The notes: generated by a model from the letters alone, not told the origin. A DNA stretch of 9,363 nucleotides from Deltaproteobacteria bacterium (GCA_030593645.1 JAUVGT010000189.1:1-9363), one strand, 5' to 3'; counted from the first letter of the stretch, positions 1-7,365 are shown. Numbers and translations: made by a program.

Positions 1-63
1 TACAAAAGAATAGCAAAAAATATAATAATCCTATTACCCAGAGAGATGCTGAAATGATTGACT

Positions 64-951
64 TCACGAAAAGTACCTTACACGTTTGGGTAAAATGGTG
101 ATCTGTGTCGGGGCAGTCCCGAAAAGTTCTCCGTCCGGGAGGAGTGTTTTAGCCGGTGTGGTACGAATCGAAGCGGTTTTACCCTGATAGAATGTTACAG
201 CGGGATTGTCGCCATGGGTTCCTTTGAATATTTTCGGAAATGTCGAAATCAGGTTGGTTCTGCTTAGCGGTTTTACAATAACGACATCAAATAGGCCGTC
301 ATCGATTTTTGCCCCGGGTGCCATCAGCATATTGCCGCCCGTATATCGTGAATTGCAGATTTCAACAAAACAATTTTTTTCTGAAATGATATGGCCATCT
401 ATTTCCATGTCCAGGTGGTGAAATTCCAATTTCAGGGTGCGGTACAAGACACCGAGGATATAGCTCAAATCGCCGAGGCATCGAAAACGCGCTGCCGTGT
501 TTGCGACATCCGCAACAAAACCCAACCCCATTAAATTAACAAAAAAATACACATCCTCCTCCTGGGTAAATCGGCACACATCGACAGCCCGTGTCGCCCG
601 ACGGGAAAGAGCCGCAAATCCGTCTTCTGCGGTGTGAATCTCAAGATCCCTGGCAAATGAGTTTCCACGTCCGGCCGGGATGATTCCCAGAGGTGGTAAT
701 TCAGTGTCAGGATGGTATTTAAGCAAACCGTTCAACACATGATAGTTTGTTCCGTCCCCGCCGATATTCACGATTCCATCATATTGCGCCAAAGACATGC
801 TTTTGATTATTTCAGCAGCATGCCCGTTGTACTCCGTGATTAATAGATCATAATGAATATCAGCCTCTTTAAAACGCTCTTTGGCTAAGAGCAGCAAATT
901 TTTTAATTTTTTTTTGCCTATGCATGGATTTACGATGAGAGCAATTTTCAT
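64..951 (-). CDS. Diacylglycerol kinase-family lipid kinase (YegS/BmrU/DagK type)
   Basis: This 295-residue protein belongs to the DAGK catalytic superfamily, soluble or membrane-associated enzymes that phosphorylate a lipid hydroxyl such as diacylglycerol using ATP. Seen in the sequence: an N-terminal VNP motif (residues 7-9), the nucleotide-binding GGDGT loop (64-68), PAGRGNSFARD (92-102), the C-terminal-domain motif APGAKIDDGLFDV (211-223), and LPDGE (271-275). The length is normal for the family, and no signal peptide or membrane helix is visible. The start is supported by a GAGGTG Shine-Dalgarno (plus-strand 960-965) 8 bp upstream. The gene follows the giant activase by 52 bp on the same strand, with no terminator seen between, so co-transcription is likely. 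The substrate cannot be read from sequence: diacylglycerol, another glycerolipid or a sphingoid base are all possible, so no gene symbol is given. Confidence 0.93.
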   Translation of the reverse strand: MKIALIVNPCIGKKKLKNLLLLAKERFKEADIHYDLLITEYNGHAAEIIKSMSLAQYDGIVNIGGDGTNYHVLNGLLKYHPDTELPPLGIIPAGRGNSFARDLEIHTAEDGFAALSRRATRAVDVCRFTQEEDVYFFVNLMGLGFVADVANTAARFRCLGDLSYILGVLYRTLKLEFHHLDMEIDGHIISEKNCFVEICNSRYTGGNMLMAPGAKIDDGLFDVVIVKPLSRTNLISTFPKIFKGTHGDNPAVTFYQGKTASIRTTPAKTLLPDGELFGTAPTQITILPKRVRYFS

Positions 952-959
952 GTTTTAAA

Positions 960-965
960 CACCTC
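960..965 (-). promoter_or_regulatory. Shine-Dalgarno of the lipid kinase
   Basis: On the minus strand the hexamer GAGGTG lies 8 bp before the ATG at 951-949. It supports that start and independent translation initiation downstream of the activase gene. Confidence 0.7.
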
Positions 966-1003
966 GATAACAAATCCGGAGTATCAGAATTGAAAAACCA
1001 CTT

Positions 1004-4000
1004 CTAATCATTACTGCCAAATTCCAGCATTCGCCTGTGCAGCCGTTCCGCTCGGAGACAAAAGGCCTCCAGTTTGGCGTCTATCAATTGTGGAAATGGA
1101 GATCCGTCACTTTCCACTGCCAGGAAAGGTAAATCATCATGGTCGGCGATAACTTCCCGCAGCCTTTTATTTTGCGGATCAGTCGCCAGTTTTCCCTCAT
1201 GATTCATGGTTTCATTTAGAATCGATTCGGATAACCGGTTGGGCATGCATCCAAACGGTCCGATCGCGATCACACCGCAAGCATGGGATGCAATGTCGGT
1301 CAAGGCGGTACCTATGGTCAATACGGCTTCTCCCGACAGGTTGGGGGACATGTAAGGGGCGGCATTAGCGATAACCTTATGGATATCAATCGGGTCTGCG
1401 TGGTTCAAACCAGATACAGATAATAATTCTTTGATGCGTTTTTCATTTTTTTTCATGATCTTCTGCTTAATTAAAAAACCCATCTTTTCAACGCCAGACA
1501 TCTTTTTTTCTGCCAGACTGTTTTTATACAGATAATCGGAATAATGCATCCATTCACTTATCGGGGAGCATATCACTGCAAAGCCCTTCTTAGCGAGCCG
1601 TTCGGTTAAATACTGCCTGGAGAGCCCATCACGCCTGACAAATATCTCCCCGGCAACAGTAATGATCGGGACCTCTTTTGGTGAACACTTCATGGGGATC
1701 TTTTTTAATTCCAGACCGGTTTGGCTCAAACCGGTTTCCACATCCTTATATGTCCCCTCCTGCAGGCGTTTTAGCAGACCGTTCCATTGATCAAAAAATA
1801 CTTCCAGAGCTGATTCCGTGTCCTGCGCGTTTGCAAGTATCATAGAGCGGATATCTTCCATAACATCAGCGATCACAAGCGCCCACCATGCCCGTTGATA
1901 AAAATCATTGCCCAATCCGCCGTATGAATCTTCCGAAGTCAGGGAGAAAAGAGCCACGTCTTTAAGTTCAAGACGCTTTATAAGGTCCTCTAAAAAAATA
2001 CTGTACTGTCCAAAACGGCAGGGGCCGGAAGCGGTGGCCATAAAATAGACGACAATTTCATCACTCCTGCGACCGTTATTGATATATTTCAATAATGTAC
2101 CGGTGGTTAATATCAGCGGCAGGCATTCTTTGCAGGACGTATTGCCCCGGCCCAATTTTAATATTGATTCATCTGCCGGAGCGTGTGCACGCGCATTGAA
2201 CCCTGCGCTTCTGAATACAGCGGCCAGGGATTCTGTAGACAGGATTCCCATGGATGGCAAAAGCATCGTCACACGGGGATCGGTTAAAGCAAGAGATTCA
2301 CCGGATGAAGTGATCACATATGCTGCACCGTTTTTGTCGGATACCGTCCGGGCGGGTAAAAACTGTTTTGGTTTTGTACCGGCAGCTTTTCCCTGGTTCA
2401 GCTGTCGATATGCGGTGACAATGTCGAGGAAGGCCTCGATCCGTGTTTCCAGTCCCGCATCCGCAGTCAGACTGTCGAGTTCGAGGGTTAAGGATGGTTT
2501 ATTCCCCATGATTTCCCGGAAATAACCGAGAATAAATGAATCAGGACCGCAGGAGAAATTCGTGATATACACTCCAAATAGTTGGGGATGCTTCGCTACC
2601 AGTTTACCGGCCATGGTAATGAGTTGACCCAGACCCCAGTACATGTGCCGTTTGGATTTTTCATTTTCAAGATTGAGAAAGTCCAGGGGGATGACCTTTA
2701 TTCCTCTCGAAGCAAATTTTTGGGAAATACCCATATTGGCTTCTTCAACAAATCCGTTATACGGTCTTGAAAAAAGGATCACTGCCATTTTTTTCGGATC
2801 AGCTGTCAGTTCACTGAGTGTCCTGCGGCCGATTTCTTTCATTGCGGCAGTGCATTTTTCCTGCTGTTTGAGGGCTGCTATAAACGCTGCCCTGGCTTTT
2901 TTCCTGGTGATTCCCATTTGATCGGCTGTTTCTATCAGCGGTTTTTCCGCATATTTAAGCCCATTGTGTAAATCAATGAGCGGTGCCAGAAGTTTCACAC
3001 CCTTTTGGTTTAAGAGAGCCAGCCGCTGCCGAAATGTTGTTTGCAGATAATATGTTTCACCCTGAACAAGCGGGCATACCTGTGAAACAGAAGTATTGTT
3101 TTGCCCGGGTACGGATTTGAAGTGCGGCAGAAAAATATAATCCAGATTTTCGTCATGAATAAGATTGTGAAAAAAACCGTGAGCAAGTTCAGCCGGATAG
3201 CAGAATGCGGCATTCCTGCTGTCAATACCTTCACTGGATGAACAATCGGGTATAACAATTTCGAAGCCGAGTTCTGTGAAAAAAGTCGAATATAGCGGAT
3301 AATAAGTATTGACCAAAAAACTTTTATTGATTCCCACTTTTCCTTTTGGCTTTTGAGCACTGTCTGATTTTTTCTTTGTACCGAACGCATCGAATACAAG
3401 CTGCTGCCTGACACGCACCTGGTCAAGCTCTTTCATGTCCACACTGACATTCTGTCTCAGGTTGTAGTACCTGTTACATGCCCCGCCAAAGGGATATTTT
3501 TTTCCATCCACTTCGATCATTGCAATCTCACAGCGCCGATCACATCTCTCTTTTCCTCCTTTGCAGATAAAGGGTTTCCTGTAATTGACATCCCTGTTTA
3601 CCAGAGTTTTGAGGTTAAATTCTTTTTTTATCATTAAACCGGCATCGATTTTTTTCTTCACAGCCAGTGCAACCCCAAAGGCTCCCATCAAACCGGGTTC
3701 CGGTGGTACAACGATCGGTTTACCCACAAGGGCGGCCATTGCCAGCGGTACGGCTTTATTGTAGCAAACACCACCCTGCATAAAGATTTTTTTCCCGACC
3801 GGCCGGTTACCTTTGACACGATTCGAATAGTTCATACAAATGGAATAGACCAGACCGGCAACAATGTCACTGTGCTCAACCCCTTCATGGATCGCGTTTT
3901 TGATGTCAGAGGCGATAAAAGCGGCGCATTGGTCGTTGAAATTCGGAGGGTTTTGACCTTTTACCGCGATGTCCGCGATATCCTCCATTTTTACTCCCAA

Positions 4001-5365
4001 TGATTCAAGGGCGGATTCTTCCAGAAAAGAACCGGTACCTGCTGAACAGGCTTCATTCATGGCATAATCAGATGGGACCCGGTTGGTGATATAGGTATAT
4101 TTGGCATCCTGTCCGCCGATTTCAAACAAGGTATCCACATCCGGATCAAAATAGACCGCTGCTTCGGCATGGGCGATGATTTCATTGATAATACCTTCTG
4201 TCAGTGCATGCAGACCGGCGATCTGACGCCCTGATCCGCAAACCCCGAGCCCGTAGATGACAATGTCCCGGGGGTCTACATGTTTTTTAATATGATTCAA
4301 TATGGCATCGTAACACTGCCGTGATGCTCTCACAGGATCACCATTGGTTCGCAGATAAACTGAAGATAAAATTGTCCGGTCGGAATTCCTCATGAGGACG
4401 GCCTTGGTGGTGGTGGACCCCACATCAAGACCGATGATGCATTCATCACCACGGCGAACCATGCCGGATTTAATGGTCTTGAATTCTACCTTCCCTTTGA
4501 ATCGGGAAAGAGGGGCCAGCGTGTCGAAAGCCGTAACTTCTTTTTTAAACAGTTCGGATATTTCAAGTGTATGATCGGTATTATTATCCAGTCCCCATAA
4601 GGCGGCACCCAGGGCTTCAAAGTAGGGTGCTTCATGAGGTACCACCAGATCGGAAATTTCCTGTGAAAGATACTCTATCATCATTTGATTTCTGGCGGAA
4701 CCGCCTGTGATCATGATATTATTTTTTTCGATCTTTTTTAAAAGCTCCAGTATTTTATCCGCCATCATTCTGCAGAGCCCGGCAGTGACTTTTGATTTCG
4801 GTATCCCTTTATTGATCGCGTGGGTACAGTCTGATTTGCAGAATACCGAACAGCGTCCGGACACACTATGAGGCTCCACCGCGGCTGCCCATTGAGCGGC
4901 TTCATCCAGGGTGACATCCATTCTTCTCAATTGCTGGAGAAAAAACTCACCGGTACCCGATGCGCATTTGTTACCGGTGATCACATTGGATATCCGGCCT
5001 GATTGATTAAGCACATAGACCATAAACGTTTCTCCACCGGCGGATACAATTGCCGGGCATGAGATATTTTCAGGCTTTATATATGCGTATGCTTTTTCAA
5101 CCGCTTCAGGCTCCGGTATGGAAGGAATTTGTATGAACTTTCGAAATTTCCGGCCGGTTGCAGTAATCCGATCTACTGAATTTAAATCGTAATCTTTTAA
5201 CGCGGCAAGAAGAGTCTGTTTGGGGTTGCCCTCATGGGGGTAAAGCGAATGGCCGACGATTTCAGGTTTGCTCTTTTGTCCTGGCTGACAGGTTTTTTCA
5301 ACTTTTACAACCGATATGGTTGAAGCACCTAAACATATTCCCAAAGAGATCGTTTTGTGATCCAT
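1004..5365 (-). CDS. Giant acyl-CoA dehydratase activase-related protein: two BcrAD/BadFG ATPase modules plus DUF2229 and HgdB-like modules
   Basis: In this family an ATP-driven activator holding a [4Fe-4S] cluster between two subunits fires low-potential electrons into a 2-hydroxyacyl-CoA dehydratase, benzoyl-CoA reductase or double-cubane protein. The 1453 residues contain ATPase module 1 (about 5-260), with a Gly-rich N-terminus, GNKCASGTGEF (131-141) and GRCSVFC (170-176). ATPase module 2 (about 309-570) has IGLDVGSTTTK (311-321), EIGGQD (415-420), NEACSAGTGSF (437-447) and DQCAAF (478-483). C134/C172 and C440/C480 are spaced like the cluster-ligand pair of HgdC. A Cys-rich linker follows (C601, C608, C612, C630), then a DUF2229-like part (about 676-800) and HgdB-like segments (about 858-980, 1030-1170, 1232-1453) with further cysteines (C708, C722, C764, C939, C1078, C1081, C1116, C1373). 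No membrane segment or signal is evident, so it is probably cytosolic. The start is supported by a GGGAG site 7 bp upstream. The substrate is unknown. Confidence 0.93.
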   Translation of the reverse strand: MDHKTISLGICLGASTISVVKVEKTCQPGQKSKPEIVGHSLYPHEGNPKQTLLAALKDYDLNSVDRITATGRKFRKFIQIPSIPEPEAVEKAYAYIKPENISCPAIVSAGGETFMVYVLNQSGRISNVITGNKCASGTGEFFLQQLRRMDVTLDEAAQWAAAVEPHSVSGRCSVFCKSDCTHAINKGIPKSKVTAGLCRMMADKILELLKKIEKNNIMITGGSARNQMMIEYLSQEISDLVVPHEAPYFEALGAALWGLDNNTDHTLEISELFKKEVTAFDTLAPLSRFKGKVEFKTIKSGMVRRGDECIIGLDVGSTTTKAVLMRNSDRTILSSVYLRTNGDPVRASRQCYDAILNHIKKHVDPRDIVIYGLGVCGSGRQIAGLHALTEGIINEIIAHAEAAVYFDPDVDTLFEIGGQDAKYTYITNRVPSDYAMNEACSAGTGSFLEESALESLGVKMEDIADIAVKGQNPPNFNDQCAAFIASDIKNAIHEGVEHSDIVAGLVYSICMNYSNRVKGNRPVGKKIFMQGGVCYNKAVPLAMAALVGKPIVVPPEPGLMGAFGVALAVKKKIDAGLMIKKEFNLKTLVNRDVNYRKPFICKGGKERCDRRCEIAMIEVDGKKYPFGGACNRYYNLRQNVSVDMKELDQVRVRQQLVFDAFGTKKKSDSAQKPKGKVGINKSFLVNTYYPLYSTFFTELGFEIVIPDCSSSEGIDSRNAAFCYPAELAHGFFHNLIHDENLDYIFLPHFKSVPGQNNTSVSQVCPLVQGETYYLQTTFRQRLALLNQKGVKLLAPLIDLHNGLKYAEKPLIETADQMGITRKKARAAFIAALKQQEKCTAAMKEIGRRTLSELTADPKKMAVILFSRPYNGFVEEANMGISQKFASRGIKVIPLDFLNLENEKSKRHMYWGLGQLITMAGKLVAKHPQLFGVYITNFSCGPDSFILGYFREIMGNKPSLTLELDSLTADAGLETRIEAFLDIVTAYRQLNQGKAAGTKPKQFLPARTVSDKNGAAYVITSSGESLALTDPRVTMLLPSMGILSTESLAAVFRSAGFNARAHAPADESILKLGRGNTSCKECLPLILTTGTLLKYINNGRRSDEIVVYFMATASGPCRFGQYSIFLEDLIKRLELKDVALFSLTSEDSYGGLGNDFYQRAWWALVIADVMEDIRSMILANAQDTESALEVFFDQWNGLLKRLQEGTYKDVETGLSQTGLELKKIPMKCSPKEVPIITVAGEIFVRRDGLSRQYLTERLAKKGFAVICSPISEWMHYSDYLYKNSLAEKKMSGVEKMGFLIKQKIMKKNEKRIKELLSVSGLNHADPIDIHKVIANAAPYMSPNLSGEAVLTIGTALTDIASHACGVIAIGPFGCMPNRLSESILNETMNHEGKLATDPQNKRLREVIADHDDLPFLAVESDGSPFPQLIDAKLEAFCLRAERLHRRMLEFGSND

Positions 5366-5372
5366 TTTTAAT

Positions 5373-5377
5373 CTCCC
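5373..5377 (-). promoter_or_regulatory. Shine-Dalgarno of the giant activase gene
   Basis: The minus strand reads GGGAG followed by 7 bp to the ATG at 5365-5363. This fixes the start of the activase. Confidence 0.7.
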
Positions 5378-5546
5378 TTCAATTCAAATATTTAAGAATA
5401 CGATCAATTCATACTTGCTGTTAAATCAGAGAAAGCATATACTGCTATATAACAATAAGTATGCCAGTTTATTGGAAAATACTTCAACTATTTGTTTTTT
5501 ATAAGTAAATAATGGTTTTATTGATTTGTTAAGAATAGTGCATTAA

Positions 5547-5747
5547 ATCTTACTATATACAAACATTGCATGCTTGTTGTACAAATTCTGCCAACATTAT
5601 CGTGATGGTACCATAAAAAATAATATCACCAAAATCCTTGATGAACACAATATTTCAATCATCAGGTGTGATGCAAAAAATAATAATATGGCAAAACGAC
5701 AAACTATTGAGGACATTGACAACTATAACATATTTTTATCACGGTGA
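5547..5747 (+). other. Open stretch without recognised family, possible gene remnant or small TTG-start gene
   Basis: The frame is open for 66 codons from just after a TAA (5544-5546) to a TGA at 5745-5747. The candidate starts are the tandem TTG codons at 5574 and 5577. The latter part reads like protein, with runs such as ITKILDEHNISIIRCDA and KRQTIEDIDNYNIF, but I recognise no domain. No Shine-Dalgarno precedes the TTG codons. It could be the decayed tail of a former gene, a small real gene, or chance in AT-rich DNA. The dyad at 5736-5750 overlaps its stop codon. Confidence 0.2.
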
Positions 5748-5750
5748 TAA
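5736..5750. promoter_or_regulatory. 15-bp dyad, candidate operator
   Basis: TTATCAC and GTGATAA form perfect 7-bp arms around a single G. AACA (5727-5730) and TGTT (5751-5754) can extend the pairing across a 5-base bulge. No T-run follows, so it is not a canonical terminator. Related half-sites occur nearby: GTGAT at 5602-5606 and 5668-5672, and ATCAC at 5625-5629. A transcription factor operator controlling one of the divergent genes is the simplest reading, but this is inference. Confidence 0.3.
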
Positions 5751-5814
5751 TGTTAATTTTAGAACAGGATGAACAATATGAGTTAATCATACCATCAACC
5801 TGATTTTCAACCTT

Positions 5815-5820
5815 TATAAT
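5815..5820 (+). promoter_or_regulatory. Consensus -10 box TATAAT just upstream of the secreted hydrolase
   Basis: A perfect TATAAT ends 11 bp before the ATG at 5832. No convincing -35 hexamer sits 16-18 bp upstream (the region reads CCATCA). If used, transcription would start about 5-7 bp before the ATG, giving a nearly leaderless mRNA, which would fit the lack of a Shine-Dalgarno. Confidence 0.35.
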
Positions 5821-5831
5821 GCAATGAATTA

Positions 5832-6635
5832 ATGAATTTACGAATTACTTCGATTTTACCAGCATTCATCATTTTACTGATGGCCTCATCGGTTGACTCA
5901 GATAAGGTACAGAAACATCCTCCCTTAAAAGTGATGACCTATAATATACGGGCATGTGATTTTGGATTGAAGAATATCATTGCGACTCTCAAACAGGCGA
6001 ATGCGGACATTATCGCACTGCAGGAGGTCGATAAATTTGTCAAACGGACCGGTCGGGTGGACCAGCCAAAGAAGATATCAAAGGTACTCGGCATGCATTA
6101 TGCGTTCAGAAAACATTTTTCATACCAGGGAGGGGAGTTTGGACTGGCATTACTGAGCCGTTACAGGATCGATCAAGTTGAACGGATTAGAGCCAAACGC
6201 AGCAATTTAATCCTGCTCAAAGCCCGTGTTCATACGCCCGGTAGTCCCATCAGAGTCGTTGTGGGGCATTTTCATCCATCCAATCCCTTTGATGATAAAG
6301 CGGTCAAAGAAGCGAATGCATCAGCCCGAAAGCGCGAGGCAAGAAAAGCGTTTGATACGGCAGGCCGATTTAAGTCGCCGGTTCTGATAATGGGAGATTT
6401 TAATGCAGCTACCGGATCTTATGCGTATAATATTTTTAAAGAAAAGTATCAGGATGCATGCGGTACTGCAGGTAATTTGTGGAGTAAAACATGGCCGGCA
6501 AAATTTCCTTTAACACGGATCGATTACATCTGGGTATCAAAACATTTTAAAATATTAAGCTGCGGTACCATAAAAAGCAATGCATCAGACCACAGACCGG
6601 TTGTGGCCAAAATTCAAATCAGTCCTATTGATTAG
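5832..6635 (+). CDS. Secreted endonuclease/exonuclease/phosphatase (EEP) superfamily hydrolase
   Basis: This 267-residue protein is a metal-dependent phosphoesterase of the DNase I/exonuclease III/sphingomyelinase fold. Visible motifs in order are TYNIR (36-40, metal-site Asn), QEVD (64-67, catalytic Glu65), GLALLSR (104-110), GHFHPSNPF (145-153), GDFN (188-191), DYIW (231-234) and SDHRPV (252-257, catalytic Asp253-His254). The set is complete, so it should be active. Residues 1-23 look like a Sec signal peptide: MNLR, then a hydrophobic run to about Ser20, with no lipobox Cys. The product is probably exported, which favours a phosphodiester or phospholipid substrate outside the cytoplasm. 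The ATG at 5832 is the only start that includes the signal, and an in-frame TAA lies at 5817-5819, but no Shine-Dalgarno precedes it. The gene is divergent from the activase, and no operon partner is seen. The exact substrate cannot be assigned. Confidence 0.9.
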   Translation: MNLRITSILPAFIILLMASSVDSDKVQKHPPLKVMTYNIRACDFGLKNIIATLKQANADIIALQEVDKFVKRTGRVDQPKKISKVLGMHYAFRKHFSYQGGEFGLALLSRYRIDQVERIRAKRSNLILLKARVHTPGSPIRVVVGHFHPSNPFDDKAVKEANASARKREARKAFDTAGRFKSPVLIMGDFNAATGSYAYNIFKEKYQDACGTAGNLWSKTWPAKFPLTRIDYIWVSKHFKILSCGTIKSNASDHRPVVAKIQISPID

Positions 6636-6639
6636 AATG

Positions 6640-6676
6640 GATGGTTTCGTAAAAAGTCCGAATGTGACGGTTTTGT
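6640..6676 (+). repeat. Left 37-bp inverted repeat of the Lrp-containing unit
   Basis: The copy begins GATGGTTTCGTAAAAAGTCC and continues GAAT, two bases, then GACGGTTTTGT. It matches the reverse complement of 7480-7516 at 33 of 37 positions; counting by eye, mismatches are at positions 7, 25, 26 and 35. It starts 4 bp after the hydrolase stop codon. The first 20 bases also match the end of the MITE-like element at 7366-7385 (18/20). Confidence 0.85.
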
Positions 6677-6797
6677 TATTAAATCTTCCTTCCTTTCATC
6701 TGAAATAACTTCTTTAAATATATAGTCATATATTCGATATTATTCTAATAACACCGACAATAATATATACATAATTAATTAATAAAGTATATATTTC
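6677..6797. other. Very AT-rich stretch upstream of the Lrp-family gene
   Basis: About 120 bp of mostly A/T, including runs such as ATTAATTAATAAAG and ATATATTCGATAT, lies inside the left inverted repeat and ahead of the regulator's promoter. The 15-mer at 6733-6747 (TTCGATATTATTCTA) agrees with the E. coli Lrp consensus YAGHAWATTWTDCTR at 12 of 15 positions, as counted by eye. That makes autoregulation plausible, but in DNA this AT-rich the match has little weight. No gene is seen here. Confidence 0.35.
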
Positions 6798-6826
6798 TTG
6801 ACATATGATCAATGGGAGAATAATAT
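6798..6826 (+). promoter_or_regulatory. Promoter of the Lrp-family gene
   Basis: A perfect -35 TTGACA (6798-6803) is followed 17 bp later by TAATAT (6821-6826, 4/6 to consensus). The predicted transcription start near 6833 leaves a leader of roughly 23 nt carrying the Shine-Dalgarno at 6844. The upstream in-frame ATG at 6805 lies inside this promoter. Confidence 0.6.
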
Positions 6827-6843
6827 TCATTCAAAATCGAATT

Positions 6844-6849
6844 GAGGAG
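6844..6849 (+). promoter_or_regulatory. Shine-Dalgarno that fixes the Lrp-family start
   Basis: GAGGAG stands 6 bp before the ATG at 6856. The alternative upstream in-frame ATG at 6805 has no such site and overlaps the promoter, so 6856 is the start. Confidence 0.8.
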
Positions 6850-6855
6850 AATCGA

Positions 6856-7311
6856 ATGGATGAAATTAATTTAAAAATAATTAGGATTCTTCAGGAAAAA
6901 GCCCGTATTCCAAATGTGGATGTGGCCCGCAAAATTGGTATGGCGCCTTCCGCAGTATTGGAACGGATCCGAAAGCTTGAAAAACAGGGTTTTATTGATG
7001 GTTATGAAGTCCGGTTAAATCCTGAAAAATTTAACAGAAAAATGATTGCCTTCATTACGGTTAAAGAAAATGAAGATTCCGGTAAGAACAGACTGGGCGA
7101 AACTCTGTCCAATATTCCAGCGGTCCAGGAAGTCCATTATGTATCCGGGAATGATTCCTATCTGGTGAAAATTCGGGTACGTGACCATGAAGAAGTGAGG
7201 CGGATAGTCAGAGAGAACATACAATCTCAGTCCGGGGTTCTTTCAACTCAGACTTCCATCGTGTTGGAGTCGTTTAAGGAAACATCTGCGATCGTCATCG
7301 ATTATGTTTGA
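6856..7311 (+). CDS. Lrp/AsnC-family transcriptional regulator
   Basis: This 151-residue DNA-binding regulator of the feast/famine family typically forms dimers to octamers and senses an amino acid or related small molecule. Seen in the sequence: an N-terminal winged HTH (about 2-50), with DVARKIGMAPSAVLERIRKL as second and recognition helices, then a RAM/AsnC ligand-binding domain (about 62-140) containing VHYVSGNDSYLVKIRV (93-108), which covers the usual G-x-x-D effector-pocket segment. Length is normal. The ATG at 6856 is chosen because of the GAGGAG site 6 bp upstream. The gene has its own promoter and lies between 37-bp inverted repeats, directly ahead of lysA on the same strand. A lysine or DAP link is suggested by position only. 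Autoregulation is usual for the family. The ligand and targets cannot be read from sequence. Confidence 0.93.
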   Translation: MDEINLKIIRILQEKARIPNVDVARKIGMAPSAVLERIRKLEKQGFIDGYEVRLNPEKFNRKMIAFITVKENEDSGKNRLGETLSNIPAVQEVHYVSGNDSYLVKIRVRDHEEVRRIVRENIQSQSGVLSTQTSIVLESFKETSAIVIDYV

Positions 7312-7317
7312 AGTGGT

Positions 7318-7342
7318 ATTAAGACCTCCCTTCGGGCTTAAT
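7318..7342 (+). terminator. Weak terminator-like hairpin after the Lrp-family gene
   Basis: ATTAAG (7318-7323) pairs with CTTAAT (7337-7342), and an inner CC-TTCG-GG tetraloop hairpin (7329-7336) is separated from the outer stem by a 5-base bulge. It begins 6 bp after the TGA. Only a short ATTT follows instead of a strong T-run, so termination may be partial and some read-through into lysA is possible. Confidence 0.4.
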
Positions 7343-7365
7343 TTAAAAATTTGAAAAACAAACAA

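Larger units (their letters stand above)
5366..5831. other. 466-bp AT-rich divergent intergenic region
   Basis: The region separates the leftward activase gene from the rightward hydrolase gene and must hold promoters for both. For the activase, a weak minus-strand pair is TTGAAG (5487-5482) and CATACT (5463-5458), 18 bp apart; I regard it as tentative. For the hydrolase, only the TATAAT at 5815-5820 stands out. Other contents are the palindrome ATGGTACCAT (5605-5614), the dyad TTATCAC-G-GTGATAA (5736-5750), and a 66-codon open stretch (5547-5747) without ATG at its head. No confident gene or RNA was recognised. Confidence 0.7.

Noticed and set aside
1..63. 3' flank of the lipid kinase gene as a terminator
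   Set aside because: No stem-loop with a T-run on the minus strand could be seen in these bases.
2079..2525. 148-codon plus-strand open frame
   Set aside because: It lies wholly antisense to the HgdB-like part of the activase gene, has no recognisable domain, and reads as a shadow frame.
3010..3426. 138-codon minus-strand open frame
   Set aside because: It is an alternative frame inside the activase gene, whose own frame carries clear DUF2229-like sequence here.
5605..5614. Perfect 10-bp palindrome ATGGTACCAT
   Set aside because: It is short, single-copy in the window and without clear regulatory context; noted only as part of the intergenic region.
6805..6855. Upstream ATG as start of the Lrp-family gene
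   Set aside because: It lies between the -35 and -10 boxes of the predicted promoter and lacks a Shine-Dalgarno; the ATG at 6856 has GAGGAG at 6 bp.
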